Part shown: positions 22,301-33,898 of the stretch, one piece after another
How the letters are laid out: each line of letters starts with the position of its first letter
Numbering within the stretch: the first letter of the stretch is position 1
Assembly: GCF_000143415.4 (NCBI RefSeq)
Contig: NW_003314299.1
Location: 780,980 to 844,979 of the forward strand
DNA from: Selaginella moellendorffii
Lineage: Eukaryota > Streptophyta > Lycopodiopsida > Selaginellales > Selaginellaceae
Reading direction: 5' to 3'
DNA length: 64,000 bases
The notes under the pieces: generated by a model
Databases searched by the model: none
Told to the model about the DNA's origin: nothing
Seen by the model: the letters and a program-made list of their open reading frames with translations, nothing else
Translations under genes and position numbers: made by a program

Positions 22301-23400
22301 GAAACGTGCATGGCATCATCAAAGGCCATGGTCCTCCCATGATCAAGTGAGAGCCGAAATTGCCCAATGCCTTCCACATGGATGGTGGTATTATTACCTA
22401 AATGAACACCATGTTTTCCAATGCTTGGCTGATAACACTCAAAAAGACTCTTTTTATTGTTCATAAGATTAGTACAATTAGAGTCTAAGAGCCACCGGCT
22501 TGGTGCTACAATTGCCTTTGTGTTGTAGAGCTCCTCAGTAGCCTCATTTGCTGTAGCAATTCCATCACACTCGGGCAGATTGGCTTTCACTGGCATAGCT
22601 AGTCACTTGACAGGCTTGGGAGCAGGGCAATCTCGAGCGGCCCATCTCCAAGCAGCAAGCACACTAATTCTTAGCAAGTCTGGGCTTGGCACACCCAGAT
22701 GCCACGGAATTTTGCCCTTTCTAGGCATTTGCAGCTGCATGCGGTTTTGCCACCTTGGCATCACCAGAAGCCTATGAAGCATACATAGCCTATGGCATTT
22801 CAGCTCTCTCGCTTTGTATGGCCTCAATGTTGCAAAGACTCCTCACGGCATCTGCCCAAGTCATCCCTGGTTGGAGAAGTAGGCTCTCAATTGCATTCTT
22901 CCAGCTAGCTGGCAAGGACCTCTAGAGCCACAACCTCTACTGCTCATCTGTGAGACAATGCTTTGCCCCAACAGCCGCAAGTTGTGTAAAGAAGCCCTAG
23001 AGCTTGGCAGTGTGAGTCTGGATATTGCCATTTTCCTCTAGCCTCAAGGAATCCATTTGTGAATGGATGTTGAAGACATCCATTTCACTCTTGGTGCTAT
23101 AAGTGTCACTCAGCCACTTCCAGAGCTCTACCGCAGTGGACTTTGGAATCGATGGGGCAGCAAAGAGAACATTCGAGGACAAGCACATCACAATACTCCC
23201 TCTAGCCTTGGAATCTTGAAGGTTTCAATCATGCACCTTAGCAGCACTAGAGCCTGGAGCCAGTGATGACTCTGTCCCATCTACAATCCCCAACAAACCA
23301 TGAAACAAAAGATAGGATTCAAGATGGATCTTGAATCCCTCAAACCCTTCTCTATCAAACTCGTGGATGGATGGTTTTCCTTCCATAGTGCTATCCTAGC
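19345..23400 (-). pseudogene. copia gag-pol, decayed
   Basis: On the minus strand from the right: gag remnants (about 23200-22600, with a CX2C-like knuckle ending ARDCPAP), the protease and pre-integrase zinc region in 22039-22596, the integrase core at about 21300-22035, and RT in 20374-21273 with the motif MDVKIAFLNGDL. The YIDDLLIMGD box lies at about 20225-20250. The RNase H end lies at 19345-19655 (RELVDGG and PADLLTKP). The segment between RT and the RNase H end lies on the other strand. Stops and frame changes occur throughout. Confidence 0.85.
19660..20222 (+). pseudogene. inverted RT-RNase H segment inside the copia element
   Basis: The plus strand encodes the piece that normally follows the YIDD box: QFQMKDLGQFSYFLGFEV, then TRPDITYA, a RNase H-like GYHSTSGICLSFSGG and ITWAS. 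Flanking minus-strand sequence ends at YIDDLLIMGD on the right and resumes with VEVEYIAL on the left. Flipping this segment restores the usual copia domain order, so a simple inversion of about 0.56 kb explains it. Confidence 0.85.
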
Positions 23401-23410
23401 TCCAATACCA
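23397..23410 (-). other. primer-binding site of the copia element
   Basis: Minus-strand TGGTATTGGAGCTA directly after the LTR end, similar to the usual Met-tRNA site. Confidence 0.75.
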
Positions 23411-23482
23411 TGAGACAAATTGGGATCAAAGCGCACCGTGCTAAACCCTAATGTCTACATGGCAAGGGTGTGTCGTGTAACA
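23411..23482 (-). repeat. 5' LTR of the copia element
   Basis: 72 bp on the minus strand, TGTTACAC to TTTGTCTCA, similar to 11859-11934. Very short for copia LTRs, which are usually several hundred bp. Confidence 0.75.
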
Positions 23483-23949
23483 GGTTGAAGTCATTTACTA
23501 TTGCTCCACAAATCATCTCCAAACATTGAAACCAAACTTGAATAATATTGAGGTACTTTAGTTTTCCAGAGAGGCTTCATTGTAGCTTCGTTCAACAATC
23601 CTTGCATGTGTATCAGATCCTTGGCCTTCCACAAGTTTTTGACAATGCCAAGCTATAAGTTCAAACATGAGAATAAAAAGATGGGAAAAGGAACCCATAT
23701 CCTGCTTGGGTGTGACCATTTGACAATTAGTGGTGAAGGAGACCTTGTTGTGCTGCAGCAAGACCTCAATAGCATCCACTAGTGGTGTATCTGGCAAGGA
23801 AACGATCAAAGATTCTTGGCCAGCACTATGGAGTTCCAGGAGATCACAAGTGTTTGCCTCTACTCCTGCGATTCGATTGCTCCTAGCTAGCTAGAAATCA
23901 ATTGCAGAATTGGGTATTGACATGGCCGTGAATCACATTCTTTGTCCTT

Positions 23950-24260
23950 CCAGTGATGAAATCTGCTGGTTGCTAAGTGGACTTGACACCATTGCCTGGA
24001 CTCTAGGTATGTCCACTGCAAGGCTGCTTTTGTTGTGATAGTCACCTTTGTTGCCAACATTGATGCCTATTAGTGCCTATCACTGGGAGATCACATTGCT
24101 GCCTCGCCCACGTCGAGATCTCCACCACCATCATCTCAACCATTGTCAATATGTATGCTAAGTGTCAATCTCAATGATGCCTCCAAAACAAGATCAACTT
24201 GATTGGACCCTCTTCTCCCAACCTCGCTCCACCTGCAGCTTGCTGCCGCCTATAGAAAAA
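23950..24260 (+). pseudogene. probable PPR gene fragment
   Basis: Short plus-strand stretches read DTIAWTL and VNMYAKC, typical of PPR S and L motifs, but frames shift between them and stops are present. It lies among retrotransposon remnants and could be a captured or split host fragment. The match is short, so this is tentative. 23483-23949 contains only a decayed minus-strand frame of 83 residues with no recognisable domain. Confidence 0.4.
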
Positions 24261-24398
24261 ACCCCTTCTACTGAGGCAAAGCTTTGCCTATGATGGCTCT
24301 CCTAATCTGCATTACGTTGCTCGAGTGAATTGGATCAAGCCCACAAAGCTCTCCACCAAAGAGAAAAATAGAGCTGAACAGAATATCCTCTAATACCA

Positions 24399-24530
24399 TG
24401 ACGGAATGGGAAAAGTTACTATTGAATGCTTGTTGTATACAGTCTTATATACTCGTTGATCTCCTTTAATCTCTCTTAGATTCCTGCTGCAGATTCCTGT
24501 GTCCTTGACACCTTGATTCCTGCTCTAACA
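24399..24530 (-). repeat. orphan LTR with adjacent primer-binding site
   Basis: 132 bp on the minus strand, TGTTAGAGCAGG to CCGTCA, containing AGTATATAAGAC as a TATA box and followed at 24398-24387 by TGGTATTAGAGG, a Met-tRNA-type PBS. I found no partner LTR to its left, so the element is deleted. Confidence 0.7.
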
Positions 24531-24649
24531 CAAATCCCACACAGTGCCACTTCCCAGTCACCATTGCTACCTTCTTTGTGGATAACAATTACCTTGTGCT
24601 TTTTCGTTGATATCTGAACTTGCTTGTTGATCTTTGTGGGTAGTGCAGG

Positions 24650-26039
24650 CAGATTCCAGAGTGGAGTGGTCCTTGAACTCAGCCCTTCTTGCTCAGCTTC
24701 ACACAGGACTCAAGGCATTGCTGCTTTTCCAAAGTAAAACTGGTCTCCTCCCAAATGTCTCTGCGGGTAGGTGTCCCATAGAGACATTGTCCGCCTGTCA
24801 ATTGTAAAGTTTACCATTGAGAGAGAGTTTACTGTTGGCTCTGATCTCACATATCCCAATACTTCACAGACTACTCCGTGACTTTGAAGAACTTCAATCA
24901 CTTTGCCCAAGTTGCCATGATGAACCTGCACAGGAGGAGGTGAGTTAATAGAGGGTGCATGCTTTCAGCAACACCAACCTCATAAATAAATCCAAGTTCC
25001 TCCCAAAAGAGCATGCTGAAAGCTCTGTGTCTAGTTCAGAAGCGGGAATGTCAACTTCAATGCCATAAGTACTGTAAAAGCCATCAATGAAACTATAACT
25101 CCACCATCATTGGTATCATGTTCTGTAGAAATAAGTTTCATGCCAATAAAGTCCTGTGTACAGCAAAATCCATATCATTTCAAAAAGAAAACTAATGAAT
25201 GATAAGATCACTTTATCAATTTGCCAAAAAACAAGAAACTAGAGCACAAGATCAAGATTTTTCAATAATGAGTCCCAAAACCCAAAAAAAGCTAGGAAAA
25301 ATGAAGGAATTTGAGAGAATGGTAGCGAATTTCATGCTCAAAAGAACCCATCTAACTCCCAGGGCACCACTAAACACAGATTCTACCATTAAGAACAAGA
25401 ATCATGCTCAAATTCCTCACAACTCTCAAGAACAAGAAAGAAAACATATAGAAATGGGATGGGGTTAAGAATAGACCCATCCCACCATGGTCTCCATTTT
25501 CATGCATATTCTATGCACAATCTTACTCACAAATGCACTCTCAATCAACTCAAAGACTCCTTCACATGCCGGGAGGAAAGGTATATACTCCATGTTCATG
25601 CTTGGAATATTCCCTAGAGGGAATATTCTGAAAATCTCTATGCTCCAAGATGCAGAAACAGTGTGCAATAAATGTTGAGTAAGAACAAAGAAAAATCTTA
25701 TCTTTAGCATCGTTGCTTGGACATGCAAACTACAACCTTGCAGGAGTTAGCCACTAAAGAGATGGTGGTGGGGCTGGACCTTGGGGATCAAGATCACACA
25801 CCACTTATATGAGTCATGCATGCCAGGGAAACATCATTGCCAAAATTTTGCTTCATCGATGTTGCAATCCTTGATCATTTTGCAGATTGTTAAGCATTAC
25901 TTAAGGGGAAGAGGAATACATGTGCCTTCAGGGGAGGAAGGAAAATGGGAAGAGGAGAAGATCCAAAATGATAACCTAAGTCTGTGCATGCCTGCCTTAT
26001 GTCACTCATGTGTTCATCATACGGAAAATGACTCTTAAC
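24650..26039. other. unclassified retrotransposon-like or intergenic DNA
   Basis: A minus-strand frame at 24710-24931 (73 residues) resembles no family I recognise. The rest is AT-rich. A perfect inverted repeat (11-bp arms, 2-bp spacer) lies at 25605-25628. The right part probably belongs to the LTR that ends at 26040. Confidence 0.45.
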
Positions 26040-28400
26040 ATCTTCCCCTGGTTCTTAAGAGGGATGTCCTCAGAGCTGGGAATATTGGCTCCCACTCAAA
26101 CAAGTGCTTCAGATCCTCGAATTCCTGCTCAGAGACCCACAAGTCAGCCTCCACCGAACAAGGTAACATCGCTGTGCTCCTGGACAGAGCTGCCTGACAT
26201 TGACCTGGATCATGTGGTCTGGGATGAGTAGCTGACGAGCCCCTGGAACCATTGGTGGAGGAATGAGCATGGTCGCCGGCAGAGGTCTGCGTTTACTTTG
26301 GCCAGAACCTGGAATGGGCCAAAGTATTGTGGATGGAGCTTTGAACGTGCCATAGCTCGCTTCCCAGTGTGTAACACTGTGGTTTGAAGCGGATATAGAC
26401 AAGGTCCCCCACTAAAAAAAGTGTGAAACGTTCGGTCCTTGTCTACTAGAACTTCATAATTGCCCATTTCAAACATTGTGCCAACATCTTCTACACTGTA
26501 TCCAGTGTGGAGAGATGTTGTCATACTGAGATGTCATCCTGTGGACGAATGTGTCGTGTTGTAGGCAAATTCTGCAAAGGTAGCCAATGTAACCATGAGC
26601 CGGGATGATCTGTTGTATAGCATCACAAGAACACTTCCATGGTCTGATTGGTGCACTCAGTTTAACCATCTGTCTTGGGATGGTAGGCACCCTCAGTTCC
26701 TAAAACAAATCCTATTAGAAAGTTTTGTGGTGTATGGGAGAAAATATGCCACCACCAAAAATCTTTCCATTGGCCTAGAACTTTAAAGAAAGAGAGAACA
26801 CTCCCAGAATAAGCCTTTGGGATGGCGCTCAAGAAAATTAAAAATCCTAATAGGTATAGAATGGCATTCCTTGGAGGTCCCGTCACAAAGTCAAGAGAAA
26901 CGCTATCGAAGAGTCCACCAGCAACAGGTAATGGCATCAACAATCCTGGTGGCGCTACTGTCTGAGACTTCGTAGTTCCCTTTTCCAGTAGAAACGGAAT
27001 CGTATTCCAGACAGTTGCGCCACCCCTGGATGTCCTGCTACCAAACTTCCATGACATTTGGAGAAGATCTGGCGACGTAGATCCTGCCTATGGCTGATGA
27101 CTCTCTGCCAAAGCTGTGCCCGTCGGTTTGGCAAAGTGCATCGAAAGTGCATCTGATAAAGTGTTGGTGGCCCCTAACTTGAATTCGACTGTGAAATCGA
27201 GGGACTGCAGCTCCTCGACCCAACGAAGTTGTTTTTGGCTGAGCCGCTGCTGCTGCATCAAGAACTTTGTGCTGTGATGGTCGGTGCGAAGCCGAAAGTG
27301 TCGTGGAGAGAGACAGTGGTGCCACTTTCTTATCGAGTGAAGGGCATCTCTTGCTCGTAAACTGGCATCCTGGATTCAGCCATTAAAAAGCACCTACTTT
27401 CAAAATCCACAATTGGCCAGTCCTCCACCACTGACAGCTTGTTTGGATCTGGGAAAACTCACCAAAGCTGCATTTGAAAAGTTTAGCAACCATCCCATTC
27501 TCCTCCAATGTGGACAATACTTGGCTCAAAAAGTTGCAAATGAGCTTCCCACGTTTTGCTGTAGATGAGTATGTTATTGAAGAAAATGACCATAAACTTG
27601 TAGAGGAACTCCTCTAACACCTGATTCATTACTGCCTGGAACGTTGCAAGCGCATTCGTCAACCCAAAAGGCATCACCCAGAATTGGAAGAAGCCTTTGA
27701 TGTGTCCTGAAGGGCATCTTCTGGCAGTCTGCTTCTCGCACAGATATCTGGTAGTACCCAGATCTGAGGCCCATCTTAGAGAAAAACCCAGCTCCACCAA
27801 GCTTGTCCAGAAGTTCATCAACCCGGAGAATCAGAAATGTTTCTTCACGATGGCTTTGTTCAAAGCCTGGTAGTCCAAGCATAAACGCCATGTACCAACA
27901 ACACAAGAGCGGAGAATGGACTGCTGCTAAGTTCGATGAGGTTCTACTCCAAAAGCTCTGCCACTATAGTATCATGTTCCTCTGTCAACCGAAATCAGCT
28001 TGATTCTGTGCTCCACACCAGTCTTCTCACTAACCATGGGTGCCACTTGCGGCTTGAATACAGCTTTGTAGTGGAACACTTGTGATCTTGTCCACCATCC
28101 CATCTCTTGGATATCCTGTGGATTTGCTTCAAAGTTGACACTGCTGCCCCGTTCTCAATCGTGTTGACTGCCACTATTTCAGCATCATTCTTCCATCAGT
28201 GATTGCTTGCTGGAATCCCTCATACTCCCTCTTGCTGGAGGACCAGAACAAGGTCGTCACTGGGCAGCACCGGCAAAGGATTTCCTCCCACTAAATGAGG
28301 ACGTGATGAAGTCTCATTGACTGGCATTGGCTAGGCAGTCTAGTTAACACATTACTGATGTTTTGGTGGGTCCAGAAAACCAGCTCCAATTTCTACATCC
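26040..28400 (-). mobile_element. decayed Ty3/gypsy element
   Basis: Minus strand from the right: a linker before RT (about 28300), RT (27483-27906, with VMPFGLTNA and a degenerate catalytic box FFNN where YIDD is expected), RNase H (about 27040-27330), integrase (26662-27152, with GAYHPKTDG), and an integrase tail near 26300 (LHPQYFGPFQVL). A polypurine tract (about 26041-26054) and a TGTTAAGAGTC LTR start at 26040 follow. Many frame changes; no 5' LTR remains before the next gene. Confidence 0.8.
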
Positions 28401-28446
28401 ACATTTTTAGACCAGCATAGACTTTTTTAAAGTTCTAAGATTCTAT

Positions 28447-31400
28447 TCAGTGAAAATCCTCACAAATCTTAACACTCTCAGTCAACCATCGCTCAATAAA
28501 CATGCAAATGTTTGTACTATCAATAACTCCGAGCAACGCTGGAACACATTCTTGTTGACAACCTGCAGTGTTTAATTTCCTTAACTTTGCTGGACGTTGT
28601 TTAACCTTTGGCTGAAACTTCGTCAAATCTACAAAATCCGTTGTGACCACAAGTTTTAGGCACCCATAGTTTGCAAGTTCCCTCACTCGCTTCGCAGCTT
28701 CGTCATCCTTTTCCCTCTTCACAACATTTTTATATCCTTTGCCACCCTTCTTGTGCAAAAATAGCTTGTTAAGATCCAACAAATTCTGACAGTCACCCCT
28801 TGCCATTTTCTGGAGAGTCTTCATTTGAGCTGCACATATGATGAAAGTTGTCACTGACTGACGATCATCTGCCTGCTCCCCACTACTTGGTTCTCCAGCG
28901 CATTGAAGCTTGTCTGCCTGCTCAGGTTGTGCATATTGCGTAACTGTCAGAAACCACCATATGTCTGGGCCGCAAGTCTTATTCCTGCCCGTCGAAAAGA
29001 AAGTAAAAAAGTCATCTTTACCGCTAGTCACACTGTTTATCCAATCGATTAAACGGAAGTCCTCCGTCTCGGTCCCAACGAGGTTCAGGTGATCAACCTT
29101 AGGCCTGGCAAGAATTGCAGTGTTGTTGTAGATAGCAGGAATCGGTTCTGTGTTCCACGATGAGAAAAGATCAGCCAGACGCTTCCCGTCTAAATGCTCC
29201 GCAATCATCTCTGCAATGGCAGTTTCATAAACCTCCCCAGTAGCACTGGCACTTAATTCGGCCTTCTCCAGAAAATGATGCTGTTGGATCTGTTTCAAGG
29301 AGGAATTCTCCTGAAAATAGTGCCACAGTGCACGACAAACAAGTGGCTCGAAAATCTCTACAGCTTGGCATCCTTCGCTTGCATCAGCATGCCCAATAAT
29401 TCCGTCTTGATCTTGATACACCCACTTCATCAGCCCGTGTCTTTTATGACAAACTCTCCCAAGTCCACACTCCACCAGTGATAACGTTGGATTCAGCACG
29501 ACCACCTTTCCTGTCCCAAAGAAGTGGTTCGCAACAACTGATTGAACTAAAGCTTTCGCTGCTGCCAATTCATCGCTCGGGACTGCTGAAAAAAATCGGT
29601 AGACATCATCGAGCATGGTCCTGTTCACTGTGCCCATAATATCTCCAGGACTGATCTCATTGCTTGCTGATGCACCCCTGTGGCATTCCAGTCATCAGTC
29701 AAGAAGCTCTGCCGCTTGGCGACATTTCACGTACCTCGTGGATGTTGTCTTTTTGGCAAAATCCAAGAAAAACTCCGTAGCTGCGTTTGGAGGCGGGTTA
29801 GAAAGGATATAGTGCTCAAGAGCAGTAACAAACGTCCGATATCTTCCTCTGTACAGCACCCCGAGCCTCTCAAAGTCTATGACGCTGCAATCCTCCAGCA
29901 CATTGCTAGCATATTGCTCCAGGGACTCACCATCCCGAAACTCGCCAAAGGATGTATACCACAAGAGGCTCACACGGAATTGCTGAGTCTGTGGACACAA
30001 ACATTAGCCATGAAACGCAGGAACGCATACAATATACCCCCGAGATGTGAGTGTTCCAATGAAACAGTGATCTCCCAGTCCCAGCAAAGATTACTGTGTA
30101 ATGGAAGCCAGCACCCCGTAGAGCGGTAACAAACTCATCAAGCATTGATCTCGTCTTCCCATCCCCTACCATGAACCTGTCTTTCAGATATGTGTTCACC
30201 TCCTGGCACTCGTCCAAAATAACCAGCCAGTCCCGGGCGTACGGATAGAGCATCCAGGTCAACGCAGAGTTCAAATCAAAAAGATCATCTACTGACTCCG
30301 CCAGCGTCAAGATGCACCCAGTTAAATAGGCCCAAGGGTCAGCCTGAACATATTTGAGCTGCCGGTGCATAACCTGGTTGAAAAGAAATGTCAAATTGCT
30401 GACTGGCTTGAGGAGGTCGTCAAATTTTCGGTGAAGGAAAAGCCTTGACAGGAGCACCGCCTTCAAACAGGTCGTGAGGGATGAGACGGGAATCGGACCT
30501 GTTGGATACAGCCTCTGCAGTGTCTCGGACACAACCAACAGGTCCCGGGAGCCATCAGCAGTAGGCGAACCGGAGAAGTAAAGGCACTTCCGCTGCGCCG
30601 CAATCTCGTATAAGCAGCGCGTCTTTCCGGATCCAGCGGTGTCGAACAGAATCAAATGAGCGGGCTTGGATTCTTTCATCAATGAAAGAATCTCTCCAGA
30701 ACCAAGAGGCTGCTCCAGATCATGCCACAAAAGACTCGGTTGCCAACGTCCCGAAACCTGTATCTGGCAAATTGGAACCTTGGTGAGCGGGAACTTTCTT
30801 TTGAACGCGTGTTCAGGGGTCATGCTGGAAATAGTGCCCGAGAGTTGATCCCAAAACTTCTGTAGTATAGCTTCCACAACCCCTGCAAAACAAACCAAAC
30901 GCTGTCGATAAAGGACGAGCAGGCGTTCAGTACCTTTGGTAATGGGCTCTCTTCTCGCCGCTGCAAAATTACAAAATATCGTGTTTAGAAGGAACGGCAA
31001 ACGATGCAGTCAGACAAAAGATCAAGCGATAGCATCTTACCTCGCTACAAGACATGGATAAAAGACATCAGATTTCATAAGCCACGATCCCAAAGAGCCA
31101 GGCAAGATACTCTATAGATTGTTGAGGCAAATACGCAGAGACGATCTCCAAAAGAAACCGAAGGCATACACAAAATAAACGCGAAGTGAAGCTACCTTAG
31201 CCAAAATCCTTAACCATGGCCGAAAGCAACATGGAAGCACACAGCCAAATCGATAAACACACAAAGAATGACTTACCATTAGATTTGAGGAGGAGGAGTT
31301 TTTCCTCCCGCAGCAGTTCTTTCTCCTTCCGCAGCAGTTCTTCCTCCTTCCGCCCTTTTATCTTCCGCAGCTGCTCTTCCTCCTTCCGCCAATATTCCGC

Positions 31401-31511
31401 CAGAGATTGATTGCCACTCTGAAGGGCAGAGAGAAAAGCTCCCCCAACCGCTTGGATCTGCGACTCAAGAAGCTCGATTTGAGCCTCCACCTTAGCCAAC
31501 TCCACGTCCAT
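28447..31511 (-). CDS. Crinkler-like protein: coiled coil, P-loop NTPase, putative PD-(D/E)XK nuclease
   Basis: Five exons: 31511-31277, 30960-30934, 30882-30038, 29988-29735, 29677-28447, giving 863 residues with all phases consistent. Residues 1-75 form a Lys/Glu/Leu-rich coiled coil. A P-loop AGSGKT lies at 170-175, Walker B LVILDE at 307-312 and a sensor-like VIFAGTG at 351-357. The C-terminal part has E605 in GEVYETAIAE, PD at 691-692 in GPDIWW, and QMK at 738-740, the spacing of a restriction-fold nuclease with Q for E. NTPase plus such a nuclease is the core of eukaryotic Crinkler proteins; this assignment is by motif only. Introns are 57-314 nt. Start chosen at 31511 because a TAGGGTTT leader element precedes it; the frame is open to 31676 and would add a hydrophobic segment. 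It borders the transposon cluster. Confidence 0.65.
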
Positions 31512-31789
31512 TCTGCTAGCTGAAACCCTATCTTGAGTTTTAATAGTCGTCGAGCCGTCGGATGACGATCGTGCGGTTCCGGACGATTCTAGGGCACCAA
31601 TGGCTATGATTAGCAGCAACAAACAACTTTGTTTTAACGGCAGACTAAAAAGCCACAACCTAAATTTTTTATACAAGTTAGTTGTTGATGTTTCATTTCA
31701 CCAGAGACAAGAACGTCTCTTGTGGACAGCATGGAGTTGTCACAAAATCTCTTCGCAGCCCCTGTTTTGTGTCGAGTGAAACCACATCA

Positions 31790-33898
31790 CTAGGCCTTCT
31801 TTGGCTGCTTGGAACTGATTCGACAGCTGAAAGCATCGAGCAAGCCAGGGTCTTCTTCGCACGTAAGGTAAGCGGCTGCCTCGGGATTGGCCAGAAGCTG
31901 CTTGGCGACCAGATAGCCAGCAATGGACCATGTCTGGAAGAGTCTCGATTGCTTGCCTATAAACTTCCCTGTGCGGCTGTCGTAGTACTCGGGCCAGCGG
32001 TCTCTGGAGATTCTCCTCTCCATGATTTCTAGAGCCTCGTACGCCACTTCTGATCTTCCCATCTTTATGCAGGCTAGTGTAAACTGTCAAGGAGTAACAA
32101 GGCAGCGTCAGAAAAACTTGCCATGGATCATCTTTTCATGATTTCTTGCCTGCCAGATGAGTGTAGGCCAGGAACCTCCATTATGGTAAGACCATGCCCT
32201 GGAAAAACTCACAGAGTTATGACTTCCAGCACAAAATTTACAAACAACTTACGTGTTTTTGGGGTCACCGCCGGTGATGATTCGCCACTCCTCGTTTTCA
32301 AAAGCCGGGAAGCAGATCTTGAGAGGCATGCTTCCGACCAAGTGCTTCCATCTGTCTTGAATGAGATCGAGAATTCCGCTGGATTGTTGTGGTGTTGCCA
32401 GGGAAGATACTATCGCCCACAAGTTTCCCAGTGAGAAGAACCGAAAGTCCATGTGAGCCGGCTGTAGGTTGCCGATAAAGTACCCTCCATGATCGGGCAT
32501 CCAGTCCGCAAGCCAATCCGGGATTTGCTCGGGATAAATATTAAACTTGTTCACAGCTTCATGCGAGTACTCTTCGGTTTTATAGCGATAGATCTCGTTG
32601 AGCTTAGCTATGTCGAGCCAATAGTATTCCCTTATGTGGAACGACAGTGCGCTAAGTCGCGAGTTAACCGCTGTAAGCAATTGATGAGACTTCTCGTCTG
32701 GGATAAGCATCTCTTTCGCACATTGAAGAGCCGAGTAGAAAAGCGCCTGTGTTCCGAGAGACGGTTAGTATTTTCTCTCGAAGCGAAATGACTATAAGCA
32801 CCTGTATTTCAAGAGGATGGCCGTGGATGCCCATGCGACGATCGATCATACACGAGCCATCCGTGACCAGCAACGTCGGGAACATGTCAAACCCGTCAGA
32901 GAGACATAACTTAAGAATCATCCTTATGCCGGTTTGGACGTCCATTCTTTCCTGCAATGACAAGTCGCCCGTGGATTTACCGTAAGCTCGGAGGAGAATT
33001 ATCCACCACAGACCTGGAGAATATCAAATGAAGATGAAACTGGAATCCAACAAAGAGAAACGTTAAGCACCTGAGTCTACTGGTGCCACCCTTCCGATAG
33101 CAGCTTCTCCAAAGTCTGGGTCCAGGATCTCCTCGCAAGTGTCCTCTTCAGCGGCAACCGATTGAACCTTGAAACTTGCAGGCATTAGACCCTGCCCAGG
33201 ACTGTAAAAATCAACGGTTTTTTCCCAGCTCTGCCACCAGTCATAGAGCAAAACTTAGTATAATCACACACAAGGAATAACTTTACCTGTAACCTTAGCG
33301 TGCATAGTAGAAAGTTACGAACAATGGCTGGTTCTCCTTTCAGTAGAAACGCAATGCCCGCCGGAACAAAATCGCGGATGAAAACTTGATCGTAGTTTAG
33401 AGCCGAAGCGTCGGTGGGGTCGTTCGCGGCAATCGTTCCCACTGGACAGCCTTGGTAGTGCACTATGGAGGCCCTGAGCAGTCGCCACGCTTCTTGCTCG
33501 AAGGGACTCTCCTTCCTGGCTTCCTTGAAAGTTAAGTCGGACGAATTGCCTTTAAAATTCTCTACGTCGAGATTGAGAGGAAGGATTCCCGCGGCTGGAA
33601 CGTAGACTTGGCGCTGGCGCTGCTGGTCTAGATCCGGAACAGGATTAGCTCCATCCTGTGTGAAGACTCGATTCTCGGCCAAGATGTAGAGCCTCGATTT
33701 TAGTGGAGACCGTCTCCATTTTCCTCTGCGGAGGAATCGTATGGAGTCGGAGCGCCTGGGGTGAGACAATGCGAGGCCGCTGACGATAATCGACCCTCTA
33801 CAAACCCTCCCGTGCGATTGGGAGCCCGGATTCCACGTCTTGAGCCTCGATGGGGACGAAAGAGCCGCCTCTACTCCTGGAAAGCTTCCTGGACTCAT
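31790..33898 (-). CDS. alkaline/neutral invertase (GH100)
   Basis: Six exons: 33898-33287, 33230-33071, 33013-32802, 32746-32253, 32198-32150, 32083-31790; 606 residues. The family hydrolyses sucrose to glucose and fructose at neutral pH, in cytosol or organelles. Signature blocks [91 protein letters not shown] and [16 protein letters not shown] are all present. The first ~110 residues are Arg/Ser-rich without these blocks, consistent with a transit peptide, as in the organellar clade. The intron after exon 5 starts GCAAG, not GT, and splices to TTGACAG (GC-AG type). Start is the first ATG in the frame; an upstream frame extension uses TTG only. Confidence 0.95.

Larger units (their letters stand above)
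11859..23482 (-). mobile_element. Ty1/copia element (minus strand), interrupted by a nested Ty3/gypsy element
   Basis: Read on the minus strand: 5' LTR 23411-23482, a PBS directly next to it, gag, protease, integrase, RT and RNase H (copia order), a polypurine tract at 11935-11946, and a 3' LTR at 11859-11934. A chromodomain Ty3/gypsy element sits between RNase H and the polypurine tract. The coding region is fragmented by stops and frameshifts and contains a local inversion. Flanking 5-mers (GCTCG left, GGTTG right) do not match, so no target-site duplication is recognised. Confidence 0.85.

Noticed and set aside
29689-29694. Two consecutive in-frame stops in the Crinkler-like gene, suggesting a pseudogene
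   Set aside because: They lie inside a 57-nt intron with donor GAG/GTACGTG and acceptor CCACAG; splicing restores the frame exactly.
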